Counted from the first letter of the stretch, positions 16,866 through 26,495 are shown. The stretch: DNA of 64,000 nt from Paenibacillus psychroresistens (GCF_009728935.1 NZ_CP034235.1:900501-964500), one strand, 5' to 3'. The notes: generated by a model from the letters alone, not told the origin. Numbers and translations: made by a program.

Positions 16866-19190
16866 ATGAACCTGTTTAAAAGCCATACCTTGCGTTTTAC
16901 CATTTGGGCAATGGTTTTGCTGTTGGTCGGATTGGTTGCGGCGATTTCGCTGTTGTCCTATCAAATTTTTAGCAAGCAGGTAAGGGATGAGCGGGTTCAT
17001 ACGAATCTAGCTTTATTGGAAGAAATCAATCGCAAATTCGAGTTGGTTATTGGATCCGTAGATCGGAATTTAATTGATCTCCTGCAGAATGATACCGTCC
17101 GAAAATTCCTTGAATATGAGGATAGCGGTCAGGAAATCGAGCTGAAGACTCAGCTGCTAATCGACCGAACGCTGAATGCCAATGATTCCATATTATCTAT
17201 TGAGCTATATTCTTATGTGCGCAACAAGCTGATTCCAGGAGGCGCTATAACCGATGCACTTCCGCCCAACAGCCAGTGGGCTAACGAATTTAAGGACCAT
17301 ACCGGGTACACACTTTGGCTGCCTACACACAAAATGGAAATATCCAATTCTACTTTTCCGATTTTCCGCAATGTAGTGTCGTATATCCGTACTTATCCCT
17401 TGATCCACCCTGTAGGGTATCGTAAAGGAGCCATTGCCGTTCATCTAAAAGAAGAAGAGTTGTATAAGCTATTGCAGAATATGGATGAGCAAGGGGACAA
17501 TGCGGACGAAACCTTTTTGCTGGATGCGCAAGGACGGGTAATCCTACATCAAGATATAGCGATGCTATCACGTCCTATTGCCGAGCTGCCCTCGATTGCC
17601 CCGATCTTTCAAGGTGCGAAAGAAGGGCATTACACGACGAGGATTGAGGGGAAAGAGAACTCTGTCTATTACATTACTGCGGAAACAACTGGATGGAAAT
17701 ATGTCCGAGTCGTTCCGTCTGTGCAGCAGAACAAACCGTTGGTTTATATCCGCAACCTGCTTGCCATTGTGGCTGGCGTGCTTTCATTAATCGCGGTCAT
17801 CTTGGTCGTGTTTGTCGGACACTGGACGCTTCGCCCAGTGCATCGTTTTCTGCATAATATGTCACGGGTAGCTAAGCTCACAGGGGTCAGGAAGCTGAAC
17901 GTTGCCGGAGTGGCACGCAATGAATTTGTGGATCTGGAGACGATGATCGGGGATGTGCTGAAAGAAAGTGAAGAAATGCATGTGCATATGAAGGAGAGCC
18001 GGCATGCCATGAAGTGGCGGCTGTTGATGGACTTGCTTACACATTACCGCACCAATTATACCGAGATTCAGTCGTACCTGGGCTATATGGGAATCTCATT
18101 GGAGGCAGCGTGCTATCGGGTGATGATCTTGGAATTCGATGATCGGTCAACGATTGAATCGGTGCGGGATCTCCAGCTTTACGGCTATGCCTTGGCTAAT
18201 GTAGCTGAGGAGCTAACCCGCAGCGAATGTCGCGGTGTAGCCATTGAATTGGGCGATGGCACTTGTGCGGTTATCCTATGTATGGATGAAGTAAATAACG
18301 AGAATGAAACAGCGCTTCGTGCTGTTTCTTTGGCTGAATTGATCAAGCATATGGTTAAGAAATATTTCAAACGGACCGTCTCAGTCGGCATAGGCAGTGA
18401 GGCAGAAAGTCTTCATAAGCTGCACCAATCGTTTCAACATGCAGGGGAATTGCTTAAATACAAGCTCGTGATGGGACCAGATGCCGTCATTACAAAAGAG
18501 GATATAGGCGAGCAGCAAACCGGTGAATCCCATCAATTGTTTGGCATGTCTGATGCCATCCTCGATTCGTTGAAACGAGGGGATGCCGAGCGGATGCATG
18601 AACAAATTGACAGCTGGTTTGAGGCGATGAAGGCTAGCAAAGTTCCGCCAGATTGGATGAAGCAGATGAATGTCCAATTTGCCATGAAAGCAACTTTTGT
18701 AGCAGAGGAGATCCATCCCGACTTGGCGGCCTACGCGCAAGAGTTCCACTGGTATGAACGGTTGAGCGCCGCCGAAAACCTCGAGGAAATCAAAAAGCTG
18801 CTCGAACGGATCATGGATGGCTGGATTGGGATGATCAAAGAAAAACGCAGCCATGGGGGAGATCGCACGGATTTAATCGAGAAGGTGATTGCCTTCATTG
18901 ATGAACATTATGGTCGGAGCGATCTATCGCTGAATGTGCTAGTCGATCAATTTTCGGTCAGCTTGTTTCATTTAAGCCGTACCTTTAAGGAACAGACCGC
19001 ACGCAACTTTATCGATTATGTAGTGGATATCCGCATGCTGAAGGCCAAGGAACTTCTGCTGACAACCGAAGATAAAATCAAAGATATCGCCGACATGGTA
19101 GGCTATGCCAATGTGAACAGCTTTATCCGCATCTTTAAACGCGTGACTGGATTGACCCCTAAAGAATACCGTGATCGGAAGCAAGAATGA
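16866..19190 (+). CDS. Membrane-bound sensor AraC family regulator
   Basis: 774 residues with the order helix (about 12-35), extracytoplasmic Cache-like sensor (about 36-295), second helix (about 300-322), a HAMP-like linker, a middle cytoplasmic region, and a C-terminal AraC double helix-turn-helix (about 670-772; DLSLNVLVDQFSVS, then IKDIADMVGYANVNSFIRIF). This one-protein transmembrane regulator type is common in Paenibacillus beside LplABC transporters and is thought to sense the sugar or the loaded binding protein. The start follows GGGTGTAGAG, 21 bases after the binding-protein gene, so it is in the same operon. Confidence 0.88.
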   Translation: MNLFKSHTLRFTIWAMVLLLVGLVAAISLLSYQIFSKQVRDERVHTNLALLEEINRKFELVIGSVDRNLIDLLQNDTVRKFLEYEDSGQEIELKTQLLIDRTLNANDSILSIELYSYVRNKLIPGGAITDALPPNSQWANEFKDHTGYTLWLPTHKMEISNSTFPIFRNVVSYIRTYPLIHPVGYRKGAIAVHLKEEELYKLLQNMDEQGDNADETFLLDAQGRVILHQDIAMLSRPIAELPSIAPIFQGAKEGHYTTRIEGKENSVYYITAETTGWKYVRVVPSVQQNKPLVYIRNLLAIVAGVLSLIAVILVVFVGHWTLRPVHRFLHNMSRVAKLTGVRKLNVAGVARNEFVDLETMIGDVLKESEEMHVHMKESRHAMKWRLLMDLLTHYRTNYTEIQSYLGYMGISLEAACYRVMILEFDDRSTIESVRDLQLYGYALANVAEELTRSECRGVAIELGDGTCAVILCMDEVNNENETALRAVSLAELIKHMVKKYFKRTVSVGIGSEAESLHKLHQSFQHAGELLKYKLVMGPDAVITKEDIGEQQTGESHQLFGMSDAILDSLKRGDAERMHEQIDSWFEAMKASKVPPDWMKQMNVQFAMKATFVAEEIHPDLAAYAQEFHWYERLSAAENLEEIKKLLERIMDGWIGMIKEKRSHGGDRTDLIEKVIAFIDEHYGRSDLSLNVLVDQFSVSLFHLSRTFKEQTARNFIDYVVDIRMLKAKELLLTTEDKIKDIADMVGYANVNSFIRIFKRVTGLTPKEYRDRKQE

Positions 19191-19225
19191 AATGCCAGTA
19201 GTCGGGTTTTCAAAGGAGAGATAAC

Positions 19226-20968
19226 ATGAAAGTTTCACAAAAGGCAGAGGAAGCAAGCAGAGTAGATGGGAAATGGAAGGAATATTATCTCCACACATTG
19301 GAGGCCATGCATAAGGATTATAATCCGGATAATCATCTACTGCGGAGGCCGTTTACGAGCCCGGGGTATCATACGGCGATTAAAGCAGCGGATTTTGTTC
19401 ATCCCACCAGAGAAGCACTTGATTACGCATTGGCACTCTTAGACAGTGGTGACGTTTCGTTCAAGATCAGGGCTTTTGATATCATTCGGACGATGGTATC
19501 GCTTCAAGATCAGGATCCTGCCTCAGCTACATTTGGCATCTGGTCCTGGTTCTGGGAGGAACCGCTTGCGCAAATGGCGCCTCCAGATTGGAATTGGGCT
19601 GACTTTTGCGGAAAAAAGTTATTAATCATGCTAATCAAGTTTGGTCACGAGATGCCGGAGGATTTGCGCAGGCAAACGGAGCAAGCCATAAGAAACAGCT
19701 GTGAGGCGATTATCAAGCGCAATGTAGGACCCCAATACACGAATATTGCTATTATGGGAGCCTTTGTCACTCTGGTGGCGGGCGAATGGCTGAAGGATGC
19801 AAATTTTCTAACCTACGGATTGAACCGATTGGAGAAATTCTTTAACTATACGAAGCAATACGGCGCTTTTCTGGAATATAATAGTCCCACCTACAGCATC
19901 GTTTCAATCGTTGAATTGTCGGGCATCGATTGTTACACTTCGATTCCCAAAGCGCTGAAAATGACGGAGGAGCTTCTGGATATGACTTGGGCGATGGTGG
20001 CGGAGCATTTTCACCCGGTGCTGAAACAATGGTCAGGCCCTCACAGCAGATCATATGATACCTTTCTCACTGCTGCCAAACTATCCTTCTTACAGATGGC
20101 TTGTGATAATGCCGTCCCATTCATAGCAATGGCAGATTTTGAGTATGAGCTTGAATGGTATGGAAAGGGCATCCGTTGTCCGGAGCGTTACTGGAAGCTG
20201 TTCCAGGAACCGGGCGTGAGGGAATTGATTCAGCCACAGCCGCCATCAGGCGATAACCATCATCGCATTGCCTATACATTTATGAACCCAGACCTCTCCA
20301 TCGGCTCATTTAGCAGTGGCATCATGTGGAATCAGAGTCGAAACTTGATCGGATATGTTAAAAGTGGCAAGACTGGAAGCGTTTATGTCCAGCTGAGGGT
20401 GCTTAAAGATGGGTATGACTATTGCTCTGCCGCATATCACGGGCAACAGCAGGAGACGAATGTACTGTTCGGGATCCAATTTCTCACGGACGGCGGGGAT
20501 ACGCATCCGAATCTGGATCTTGCAAACGGGCGCATTACGACATCCGATTTGCGGATTCGTGTGGAGATCCGCAGCAGCGATGATTCCTTTGTTCGAGCGC
20601 AAAGCACAGAGAATTCGGCGCAAGTGGACTTGGATGGCCTGATGTTATCGATATCTAACCTTTATGGTGAGATGGATGACAAGGGACCATTCCGCTGGGA
20701 AATAACCAATGAAGCTGGGCTTATCGGCTTGGATTATGTGCTCTATTGCGGGGAACGCCAAGAGATCGATTTTCATCGCATGGCGCAAGCTTCATTTTTG
20801 TTTTCTCTCGTATTATCGGCAACAGGGGAGCTGCCGGAAGCTGCAGTTCATACCATGCAGCAGAGGATTTCGGCTGATCTTGTATTACCGGATGGCCTGC
20901 TCTCTTTGACCATCGGGAAGAAACCGGACACTCGCGCGGTTATCTTCCAATCTAATCCGCTCGAATAG
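19226..20968 (+). CDS. Unassigned 580-residue protein, probably an alpha/alpha-toroid carbohydrate-active enzyme
   Basis: No signal peptide. Residues 1 to about 340 are helix-rich with many Trp, Tyr and His (WSWFWEEPLAQMAPPDWNW, WSGPHSRSYDTF), the pattern of an (alpha/alpha) toroid as in heparinase-like lyases and GH88/105 enzymes. The last about 230 residues look beta-rich, as in toroid-plus-sandwich lyases. I cannot place it in a named family. AAGGAGAG precedes the ATG; it lies 35 bases after the AraC gene and is the last gene of the operon before a strong terminator. Cytoplasmic breakdown of the imported oligosaccharide is the best guess. Confidence 0.5.
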   Translation: MKVSQKAEEASRVDGKWKEYYLHTLEAMHKDYNPDNHLLRRPFTSPGYHTAIKAADFVHPTREALDYALALLDSGDVSFKIRAFDIIRTMVSLQDQDPASATFGIWSWFWEEPLAQMAPPDWNWADFCGKKLLIMLIKFGHEMPEDLRRQTEQAIRNSCEAIIKRNVGPQYTNIAIMGAFVTLVAGEWLKDANFLTYGLNRLEKFFNYTKQYGAFLEYNSPTYSIVSIVELSGIDCYTSIPKALKMTEELLDMTWAMVAEHFHPVLKQWSGPHSRSYDTFLTAAKLSFLQMACDNAVPFIAMADFEYELEWYGKGIRCPERYWKLFQEPGVRELIQPQPPSGDNHHRIAYTFMNPDLSIGSFSSGIMWNQSRNLIGYVKSGKTGSVYVQLRVLKDGYDYCSAAYHGQQQETNVLFGIQFLTDGGDTHPNLDLANGRITTSDLRIRVEIRSSDDSFVRAQSTENSAQVDLDGLMLSISNLYGEMDDKGPFRWEITNEAGLIGLDYVLYCGERQEIDFHRMAQASFLFSLVLSATGELPEAAVHTMQQRISADLVLPDGLLSLTIGKKPDTRAVIFQSNPLE

Positions 20969-20973
20969 AGTGA

Positions 20974-21020
20974 ATGAAGAACCCTGCCCATACAGGAAGC
21001 GGGCAGGGTTCTTCATTTTT
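20974..21020. terminator. Strong terminator between convergent genes
   Basis: ATGAAGAACCCTGCCC pairs perfectly with GGGCAGGGTTCTTCAT (16 base pairs, 11-base loop) and is followed by TTTT on the plus strand. It ends the transporter operon and also lies just beyond the stop of the minus-strand GH105-type gene. Confidence 0.85.
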
Positions 21021-21024
21021 CAGC

Positions 21025-22086
21025 TTAACTGTAGGCTGCATCCGGCCATTGTTCGGATAATAGCATAAGCACGAGCCCTTGACCATACAGCGTAGGATAG
21101 CAGGGAATAGATTGGTAGGCTTCAATTGAAGGCATAACAGGAGTGCCGCCAGAGACGCCCATTACCTCACCTTCCAGCGTTATCTTGTTCAAAACGGCTT
21201 CGCGAGTACGGTAGGCGGACTTGAGGAAAGAAGGGTCTAACAGATTTTGTCGTACTGCTTTTACGATGCCGCAAGCGATTCCAGCGCTCCCGGATGTTTC
21301 TAGATAAAAGCCGGGTTGATCCATCACGGTTGCCCATAATCCATCCGCTTTTTGAAAATGGATTAAACCCTGCATCAGGTTGCGGTATTTCTCCAATAGT
21401 TCAGGCGGCACAGGGGTCAACCCGTCCTGCTCAGCCAAAATCATCGGCACTCCGACTGCGACCCACGCGTTAGCCCGGGTCCATCGAGCGGCGGACATAT
21501 GGTTGCCTTCCAGGCAATTCCAACCGTGAAATAGCACGCCGGTGTCCTTATCTTGCAGTAACGTTAGATGCAGCATCAATTGATGAATGGCTTCGACTGC
21601 ATAAACTCTTTTTCCTGTTAAACGTCCGAGCCGTGCCAGAAACAATACAGCCATAAAGATTGTATCCGCCCAAACCTGCTCAGGGAAGCTGGCATTCTCT
21701 GTAACGGTATGCTCGAAAGCCCCCTCCCTCGTCCGTGGGGCAGCGTAAAGCATCCAATCGCCAATGCGTTCGGATATCTCCAGATAGCGGTGATCTTGTG
21801 TGTGGCGGTAAAGTGCAGGGAAAATTGCAAAAGGTGCCATAGAATTAATCACCTTTGCCTGTTCTGCTTTATGCAAGTTAGCATGTGTCCATTGGAGCAG
21901 CGTGTCCATTACTTCCTTTTGTTTGGTATTCTCATAATATTCCAAAATAGCTATAGCGCCTACACCAGGCACCCAATCCCAATTGTGAAAGTCCATCCCC
22001 CATTTCCCGGTATGGTCCAGCAGCATGTATTCATACACTTTTCTAGCTGTTTGCGTCACGGCGTCACTTATATTCGCTTGTGGCAT
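21025..22086 (-). CDS. GH105-type unsaturated rhamnogalacturonyl hydrolase
   Basis: 353 residues, cytoplasmic. An (alpha/alpha)6 barrel of the GH88/GH105 type, related to YteR and YesR, which remove the unsaturated galacturonate from rhamnogalacturonan disaccharides by hydration of the double bond. Visible landmarks are WDWVPGVGA at the N-terminus, QVWADTIFMAVLFLARLG with the likely catalytic Asp, LFHGWN, and RWTRANAWVAVG. I chose the ATG at 22086 (MPQANIS) because GGGGAGG stands seven bases before it; the upstream extension to 22239 has no ribosome site and overlaps the divergent promoter region. It is divergent from the cupin-AraC gene, a likely regulator. Confidence 0.75.
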   Translation of the reverse strand: MPQANISDAVTQTARKVYEYMLLDHTGKWGMDFHNWDWVPGVGAIAILEYYENTKQKEVMDTLLQWTHANLHKAEQAKVINSMAPFAIFPALYRHTQDHRYLEISERIGDWMLYAAPRTREGAFEHTVTENASFPEQVWADTIFMAVLFLARLGRLTGKRVYAVEAIHQLMLHLTLLQDKDTGVLFHGWNCLEGNHMSAARWTRANAWVAVGVPMILAEQDGLTPVPPELLEKYRNLMQGLIHFQKADGLWATVMDQPGFYLETSGSAGIACGIVKAVRQNLLDPSFLKSAYRTREAVLNKITLEGEVMGVSGGTPVMPSIEAYQSIPCYPTLYGQGLVLMLLSEQWPDAAYS

Positions 22087-22215
22087 TAAGGTTTCCTCCC
22101 CTATTGCAAGAATGGTTTCTACTCTGACTATACGCATTATGCGGAAACAAAGCTTGGCGGATGTTCTTCTTTGTATTGGGGAATTGTCCATAATGAAGAT
22201 CAGGAGGATATAACA

Positions 22216-23142
22216 ATGGAGCGACTTCATGCACAGCATGATTGGGTGGATATAGAGACAAATGAAGGCTTATCGTTATTTCCCGTGAATTGTGTATTTC
22301 GAGATTCGCAATTGAATCAACGTCACTTCCACTCCCACTTTGGGTATGAATTATATTTCTGCATGCAAGGAAATGGAAGTTTCATTGCCGGTGATAGACT
22401 GCATACCTTGGAAAGGGCTACCCTTACTATCGTCAGGCCGATGGTTTTGCACCACTCCAAACCAGATAACCGTATCCCTTTTCATCGTTTTGTACTCGCG
22501 GTTGAAGAGAGCTATCTGCAGAGGTTGTTTGGCGATGACGAAGGCGAATACGAAGAGTTGAATGTGAATGAAAACGCGAACCAGTTTCGCAGCCTTGCCC
22601 AATGGATTGCTAAAACGGATCAGGATTCGTGTCATTTGCAGTTGAACCCGCTCCAAATGCTAAAAGCCAAGGCAACCCTAGAACAATTAGCACAGGAAAT
22701 TATGAAGAAGCAGTCGCATTTTCCGATGATGGTCAAAAGCCTCATGCTCCAATTGTTTGCAGACCTTGGCCGTTTTCACTTAGAGTCGAACAAACTTCGG
22801 AATGAATCCGAAGGGCTTAAGCAGCTTGTGGAGCGTATGCTAAACTATTTGATCACTCACTATCAGGAAACAATTAGCCTGAATCGTTTGTGCAGGCAAT
22901 TTTCAATATCGCGCTCTTATATGTACCAGATCTTTAAGCAGTATACAGGCACAACAATGAATGAATTTCTCGTTGCTTACCGAATAAATAAGGCTAAGGA
23001 CTTGCTCCATAACATTGCAGACCCGATCACTGAAATTGCAATATCAGTCGGTTTCAACGACATCTCTCATTTTTGCCATACGTTTAAGCGCCAAACAGGC
23101 GTGACTCCTAGTCAGTACCGCGTTAAGCAAGCTAGTTTTTGA
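22216..23142 (+). CDS. AraC family regulator with N-terminal cupin sensor
   Basis: 308 residues. The N-terminal half (about 25-130) is a cupin-like ligand fold with HFHSHFGYELYFC and a short PMVLHHSKPD stretch. The C-terminal AraC double helix-turn-helix (about 205-300) shows ISLNRLCRQFSISRSYMYQIF and ITEIAISVGFNDISHFCHTF, ending with GVTPSQYR. The start is the ATG at 22216 with CAGGAGG upstream. The 129-base divergent spacer to the GH105-type gene (22087-22215) probably carries both promoters. Soluble AraC proteins of this kind usually bind an intracellular sugar and activate neighbouring genes. Confidence 0.85.
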   Translation: MERLHAQHDWVDIETNEGLSLFPVNCVFRDSQLNQRHFHSHFGYELYFCMQGNGSFIAGDRLHTLERATLTIVRPMVLHHSKPDNRIPFHRFVLAVEESYLQRLFGDDEGEYEELNVNENANQFRSLAQWIAKTDQDSCHLQLNPLQMLKAKATLEQLAQEIMKKQSHFPMMVKSLMLQLFADLGRFHLESNKLRNESEGLKQLVERMLNYLITHYQETISLNRLCRQFSISRSYMYQIFKQYTGTTMNEFLVAYRINKAKDLLHNIADPITEIAISVGFNDISHFCHTFKRQTGVTPSQYRVKQASF

Positions 23143-23257
23143 TTCACCAAGTCTTTTCACAGGCTGGTTAATGTTATTCTCTACTAATTCCCGCTTGGGA
23201 TTATTTCATAGGAATCACCTCCAAAATGTAACCCAACAGCTGCACTATACATAAATT

Positions 23258-23300
23258 GAGAACCCAAATGACATGGTCATCTGAGTTCTTTTTTGTTGTT
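23258..23300 (+). terminator. Rho-independent terminator
   Basis: GAGAACCCAAATGAC pairs with GTCATCTGAGTTCTT (two mismatches) and is followed by six T. It closes the AraC gene. Confidence 0.75.
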
Positions 23301-23382
23301 ATTATTCCTGCCCTTTTGACCTGTATCCCTTTGCCTCAGGGAGAAAGTGTGGTAATTGGATCATCATAAAACAGAATAACGC

Positions 23383-23404
23383 TTACATGACTTTAGTCAT
23401 GTAA
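23383..23404. promoter_or_regulatory. Perfect palindrome, candidate operator
   Basis: TTACATGACT, two bases, AGTCATGTAA: a perfect 10-base inverted repeat 64 bases upstream of a TATAAT hexamer (23468-23473) and 179 bases before the next start codon. No T-run follows, so a protein-binding site is more likely than a terminator. Confidence 0.4.
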
Positions 23405-23582
23405 ATTAATGTCGAAAACGACCGAATTAGTGAATTTCTTCATCTATTATAGTTCATTAGAATTACTTATAATGAGGATAGAATGATTGGAACAATTTTC
23501 AAAAAAATGCCTGAGTGGTTTGGGGGAAGGTTGCCAGGTTAATATAATTATATGAAATTCATACAAGAGAGAGAGGGATTTT

Positions 23583-25226
23583 ATGAAAAATAAATTAAGA
23601 TTACTCGTTTGCTATCTGCTTATTTGTGCTATTGTACCAATTAATTTAACTTATGCTGCTATTCCTGATCAAGACGGAGATGGTATTCACATGGATGATA
23701 TCGTTCATTTTCTTTCTCTGCCGTCAGAATTACCACCACTATCTAGTTCAGAAATAAGAGATTTATTGGATCAGATTGTTCCAAAAATAGCTATGCCAAC
23801 TGCTGCTGATGTAGCCGCAGGGATTACGAATATATCTGCCCCGGCTGTAGATGCGACAAGTTTGATACTTCCAACCGTGCCTAGTGGATATAACATTGCT
23901 ATATCTAGTTCTGATAATGATCAAGTAATAGGATTAGAAGGTATAATAAATCCACCAGCTGCCTTAACCACTGTCAATGTAATTTTAACGGTAACTAGGG
24001 TTTATGATAGCTCCCCCGCGAATACAGGTGAAATTACTGTAACCGTTCCTGCAAGATCCCCAACAGCGCAAGATGTAGCTTCTGGAATATCAAGCTTAGT
24101 GGCACCAATTACAAATGAGGGGTACATGCCGTTACCAACGTTACCATCTGGATATACCATTACTTTATTTAGTTCTAGTAATGAACAAGTGGTAAGTAAT
24201 ACAGGAGCGATTGTACCTCCATTAGCTGCAACACCAGTCGATCTAGTGTTCACCATTAGAAAAATATCAACCAACACCAATGCAAATACAACATCCCTTT
24301 CTGTTACAATACCTGCCCGATCTAGGATAACTGTAGGTGGAACGGTAACAGCGAGTGGGGCTTTAACTGGTGGTGAAGGAATGGACAAAGCATTCGATGG
24401 TAACCCAAATACGAAATGGTATAATAATGCTTCAAAAACAGGCTGGATTCAATATCAGTTAACCAAGCCTCATATTGTTACTACCTATTCGGTCGCTTCC
24501 GCTAATGATTCTCCAGGCAGGGATCCGAGGGATTGGACATTGAAGGGTTCGAATGATGATACAAATTGGACTACATTGGATACGAGAACAAGTGAAATGT
24601 TTACGGATCGACTTCAGACGAAAACCTATACAATCAACAATAGCACGTCTTACCTTTACTATCGGTTGGAAGTGACAGGGAATGCTGGGGATCCAGGAAC
24701 TCAGTTATCTGAGATTGCGCTTTATGGAATACCTACGACGAGTGTTATTGATTTGTCTATCAATTCCGAAAGCGGGGTTGGATTCGGTTCATCAACATCA
24801 GATGAAAAGAAGAGATGGCAGACCTTTAAAGCCAACAATTATCCTAAAATGACAAGTGTTGAAGTAAAAATTCGCAAAATTGGTTTGGGTACAACCCACT
24901 CAGATGTAACTGTCGAACTGTTTGCTACTATTGCTACTAATAATGTTATAACTCCAATTGGGACTGCGCTTGCTTCACAAAAGATATTATCCGGCGACGT
25001 TGGAGCATCGTTCAGCTCAATAAATGTACCCTTAATCTATAACGGACTGACCAATGGGGTCCAATACGCAATTGTTTTGGGACAAACAGTGAATTCTACA
25101 GACAAATATGAATGGAGTGTCAATTCGGGTAATAGAGCCGGCCTGAACTTTGGTAAATTTAACGGAATTTCGATTTGGAAAGATGAACAGTTTATAGGCT
25201 GGTTAAAGCTTAATGTATCTTATTAA
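23583..25226 (+). CDS. Secreted beta-sandwich protein with discoidin (F5/8 type C, CBM32-like) domain
   Basis: 547 residues. Signal peptide about 1-26. A short Ca-binding-like stretch DQDGDGIHMDDIVHFL follows (about 29-44). Two repeated Ig-like modules, each opening with PTA(A/Q)DVA(A/S)GI and ending in TVTVPARS or VTIPARS, run from about 75 to 245. An F5/8 type C domain (about 250-380; KAFDGNPNTKWYNN, WTLKGSNDDTNW, YYRLEV) would bind sugars or phospholipid. The C-terminal about 160 residues form a jelly-roll-like domain similar to choice-of-anchor R modules. No SLH or sortase anchor is present, so it is probably released or held by lectin binding. GAGAGAGAGG precedes the ATG. The gene is monocistronic. 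Confidence 0.7.
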   Translation: MKNKLRLLVCYLLICAIVPINLTYAAIPDQDGDGIHMDDIVHFLSLPSELPPLSSSEIRDLLDQIVPKIAMPTAADVAAGITNISAPAVDATSLILPTVPSGYNIAISSSDNDQVIGLEGIINPPAALTTVNVILTVTRVYDSSPANTGEITVTVPARSPTAQDVASGISSLVAPITNEGYMPLPTLPSGYTITLFSSSNEQVVSNTGAIVPPLAATPVDLVFTIRKISTNTNANTTSLSVTIPARSRITVGGTVTASGALTGGEGMDKAFDGNPNTKWYNNASKTGWIQYQLTKPHIVTTYSVASANDSPGRDPRDWTLKGSNDDTNWTTLDTRTSEMFTDRLQTKTYTINNSTSYLYYRLEVTGNAGDPGTQLSEIALYGIPTTSVIDLSINSESGVGFGSSTSDEKKRWQTFKANNYPKMTSVEVKIRKIGLGTTHSDVTVELFATIATNNVITPIGTALASQKILSGDVGASFSSINVPLIYNGLTNGVQYAIVLGQTVNSTDKYEWSVNSGNRAGLNFGKFNGISIWKDEQFIGWLKLNVSY

Positions 25227-25250
25227 ATAACTATATATTTGGAAAAATGA

Positions 25251-25281
25251 AAACAACCTTCCGGTCGGGAGGTTGTTTCTT
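25251..25281 (+). terminator. Rho-independent terminator
   Basis: AAACAACCT and AGGTTGTTT enclose a further GC-rich paired core; a short T-run follows. It ends the secreted protein gene. Confidence 0.75.
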
Positions 25282-25468
25282 GTGAGCATTGTTTACAGGA
25301 TGGAATTTAGCGAGTCAGAAACCGATAAATGATTTAGTAAACCAATCTTATGGAATATTTCCTAATTAGCGTCGTCTGGGAGGGACAATAACCTTTACAC
25401 ACCGATTGAATCAGCCTAGTGTAAGCGTAATGGAATAAGTTAATAGGCAAAGGAAGAGGAGTTCTAGT

Positions 25469-25912
25469 ATGGATGATTTCAATATAAAGCAAATCAACCT
25501 GGATCAAATAGATATTACTGACTTGGTGAACGAAAGTTTAAGTGAAGGGCATCGCCATATAAGTCGTTTACTTGAGGAGTATAGCAACGGGGAAAATAGA
25601 TTTTCTGAAGAAGGTGAAGCACTTTTTGCAGTATTTTTAAAAGATCGAATTATTGGAATAGGTGGTTTAAACAAAGATCCTTATCTAAAAGAAAATAGCA
25701 TTGGTCGTGTCCGTAGGCTTTATGTATTGAAGGAATATAGAAAACTTGGTGCAGGTAGAGGGTTAATGGACAGAATCATTCAAGAGGCAAGGAAGCATTA
25801 TACCGCAATTGTGCTTAATACAAATAATCCGGTAGCAGATAAATTTTATAGCTCACTCGGTTTCTCGAACCATCCAACATATCTTAATTCAACTCATTAT
25901 TTACCATTATGA
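25469..25912 (+). CDS. GNAT family N-acetyltransferase
   Basis: 147 residues, soluble. The acetyl-CoA site motif A is seen as VRRLYVLKEYRKLGAGRGLMDRII (described here by its ends: VRRLYV at about 90, RKLGAGRG at about 102-109), and the terminal beta-bulge region is FYSSLGF at about 129-135. Motif A is complete, so it should be active. The substrate is unknown; the family acetylates amines on small molecules or proteins. AGGAAGAGG precedes the ATG. No partner is evident, although a second, broken GNAT gene follows 110 bases later. Confidence 0.8.
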   Translation: MDDFNIKQINLDQIDITDLVNESLSEGHRHISRLLEEYSNGENRFSEEGEALFAVFLKDRIIGIGGLNKDPYLKENSIGRVRRLYVLKEYRKLGAGRGLMDRIIQEARKHYTAIVLNTNNPVADKFYSSLGFSNHPTYLNSTHYLPL

Positions 25913-26022
25913 ATAAACAATTTATTTTTGTTGGTGGAAAAATGGAATGCGTATAAATTAGATAAATATAGCAATAGTAGTTATTATGATTCAGTAGGTA
26001 CAGACGATTACAGGAGGTAAAT

Positions 26023-26495
26023 ATGGAAAGTTATACACTTTTAATGGTAATACACAGTCAACTAGAAAGTTGGACAAAACTAAAGAGGTAATAGCGAATT
26101 ATTTTGTGAAAGAGTCGATTGGAAAATATGCAATTGTGATAAAAGAAAGCAATAAAATGATTGGAGCGATTGAGTTCAGGGTGAAGGAAGCTAACAAAAG
26201 CGGCGACCTAGGTTTTACATTAAGCAGGTATTACTGGGGGAAAGGCTACATGACCGAAGCAGGCAAATTAATATTGGGACTAGCTTTCAATATATTGGAT
26301 TTAGAGCGAGTGTATGCTATGCATGATATTAAGAATCCAGCTTCTGGTAAAGTAATGAGTCGCTTAGGGATGACAAATGAAGGAATCCTGCGGAGAAGTC
26401 ACATGCTAAAGGGTGAATTTGCAGATAGTGCTCATTATTCTATTTTGAAAGAGGAATATGTGAATGCTAAGAACGAGGATATGTACACAAAGTAA
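26023..26495 (+). pseudogene. Broken GNAT (RimJ/RimL-type) acetyltransferase
   Basis: The ATG at 26023, with AGGAGGT upstream, opens a frame that stops at 26089 after 22 residues. A second frame, open from about 25998 but without ATG before 26070 (TTG), codes for the C-terminal about 140 residues of a RimJ/RimL-like GNAT: IGAIEFRV, GDLGFTLSRYYWGKGYM, and NPASGKVMSRLGMTNEGI. The conserved first about 35 residues of the family (the usual ERLILR start) are missing. A frameshift or small deletion is the simplest reading. A short product from TTG 26070 would lack the first beta strands. Confidence 0.55.

Larger units (their letters stand above)
23143..23582. other. 440-base intergenic region with terminator and palindrome
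   Basis: It contains a terminator at 23258-23300, a perfect 10-base inverted repeat at 23383-23404, a small GTCG-AAAA-CGAC hairpin at 23411-23422, a TATAAT at 23468-23473, and the ribosome site of the next gene (GAGAGAGAGG). I see no coding sequence in it. Confidence 0.6.

Noticed and set aside
22087..22239. N-terminal extension of the GH105-type gene
   Set aside because: No ribosome site, and it would overlap the divergent regulator; GGGGAGG stands before ATG 22086.
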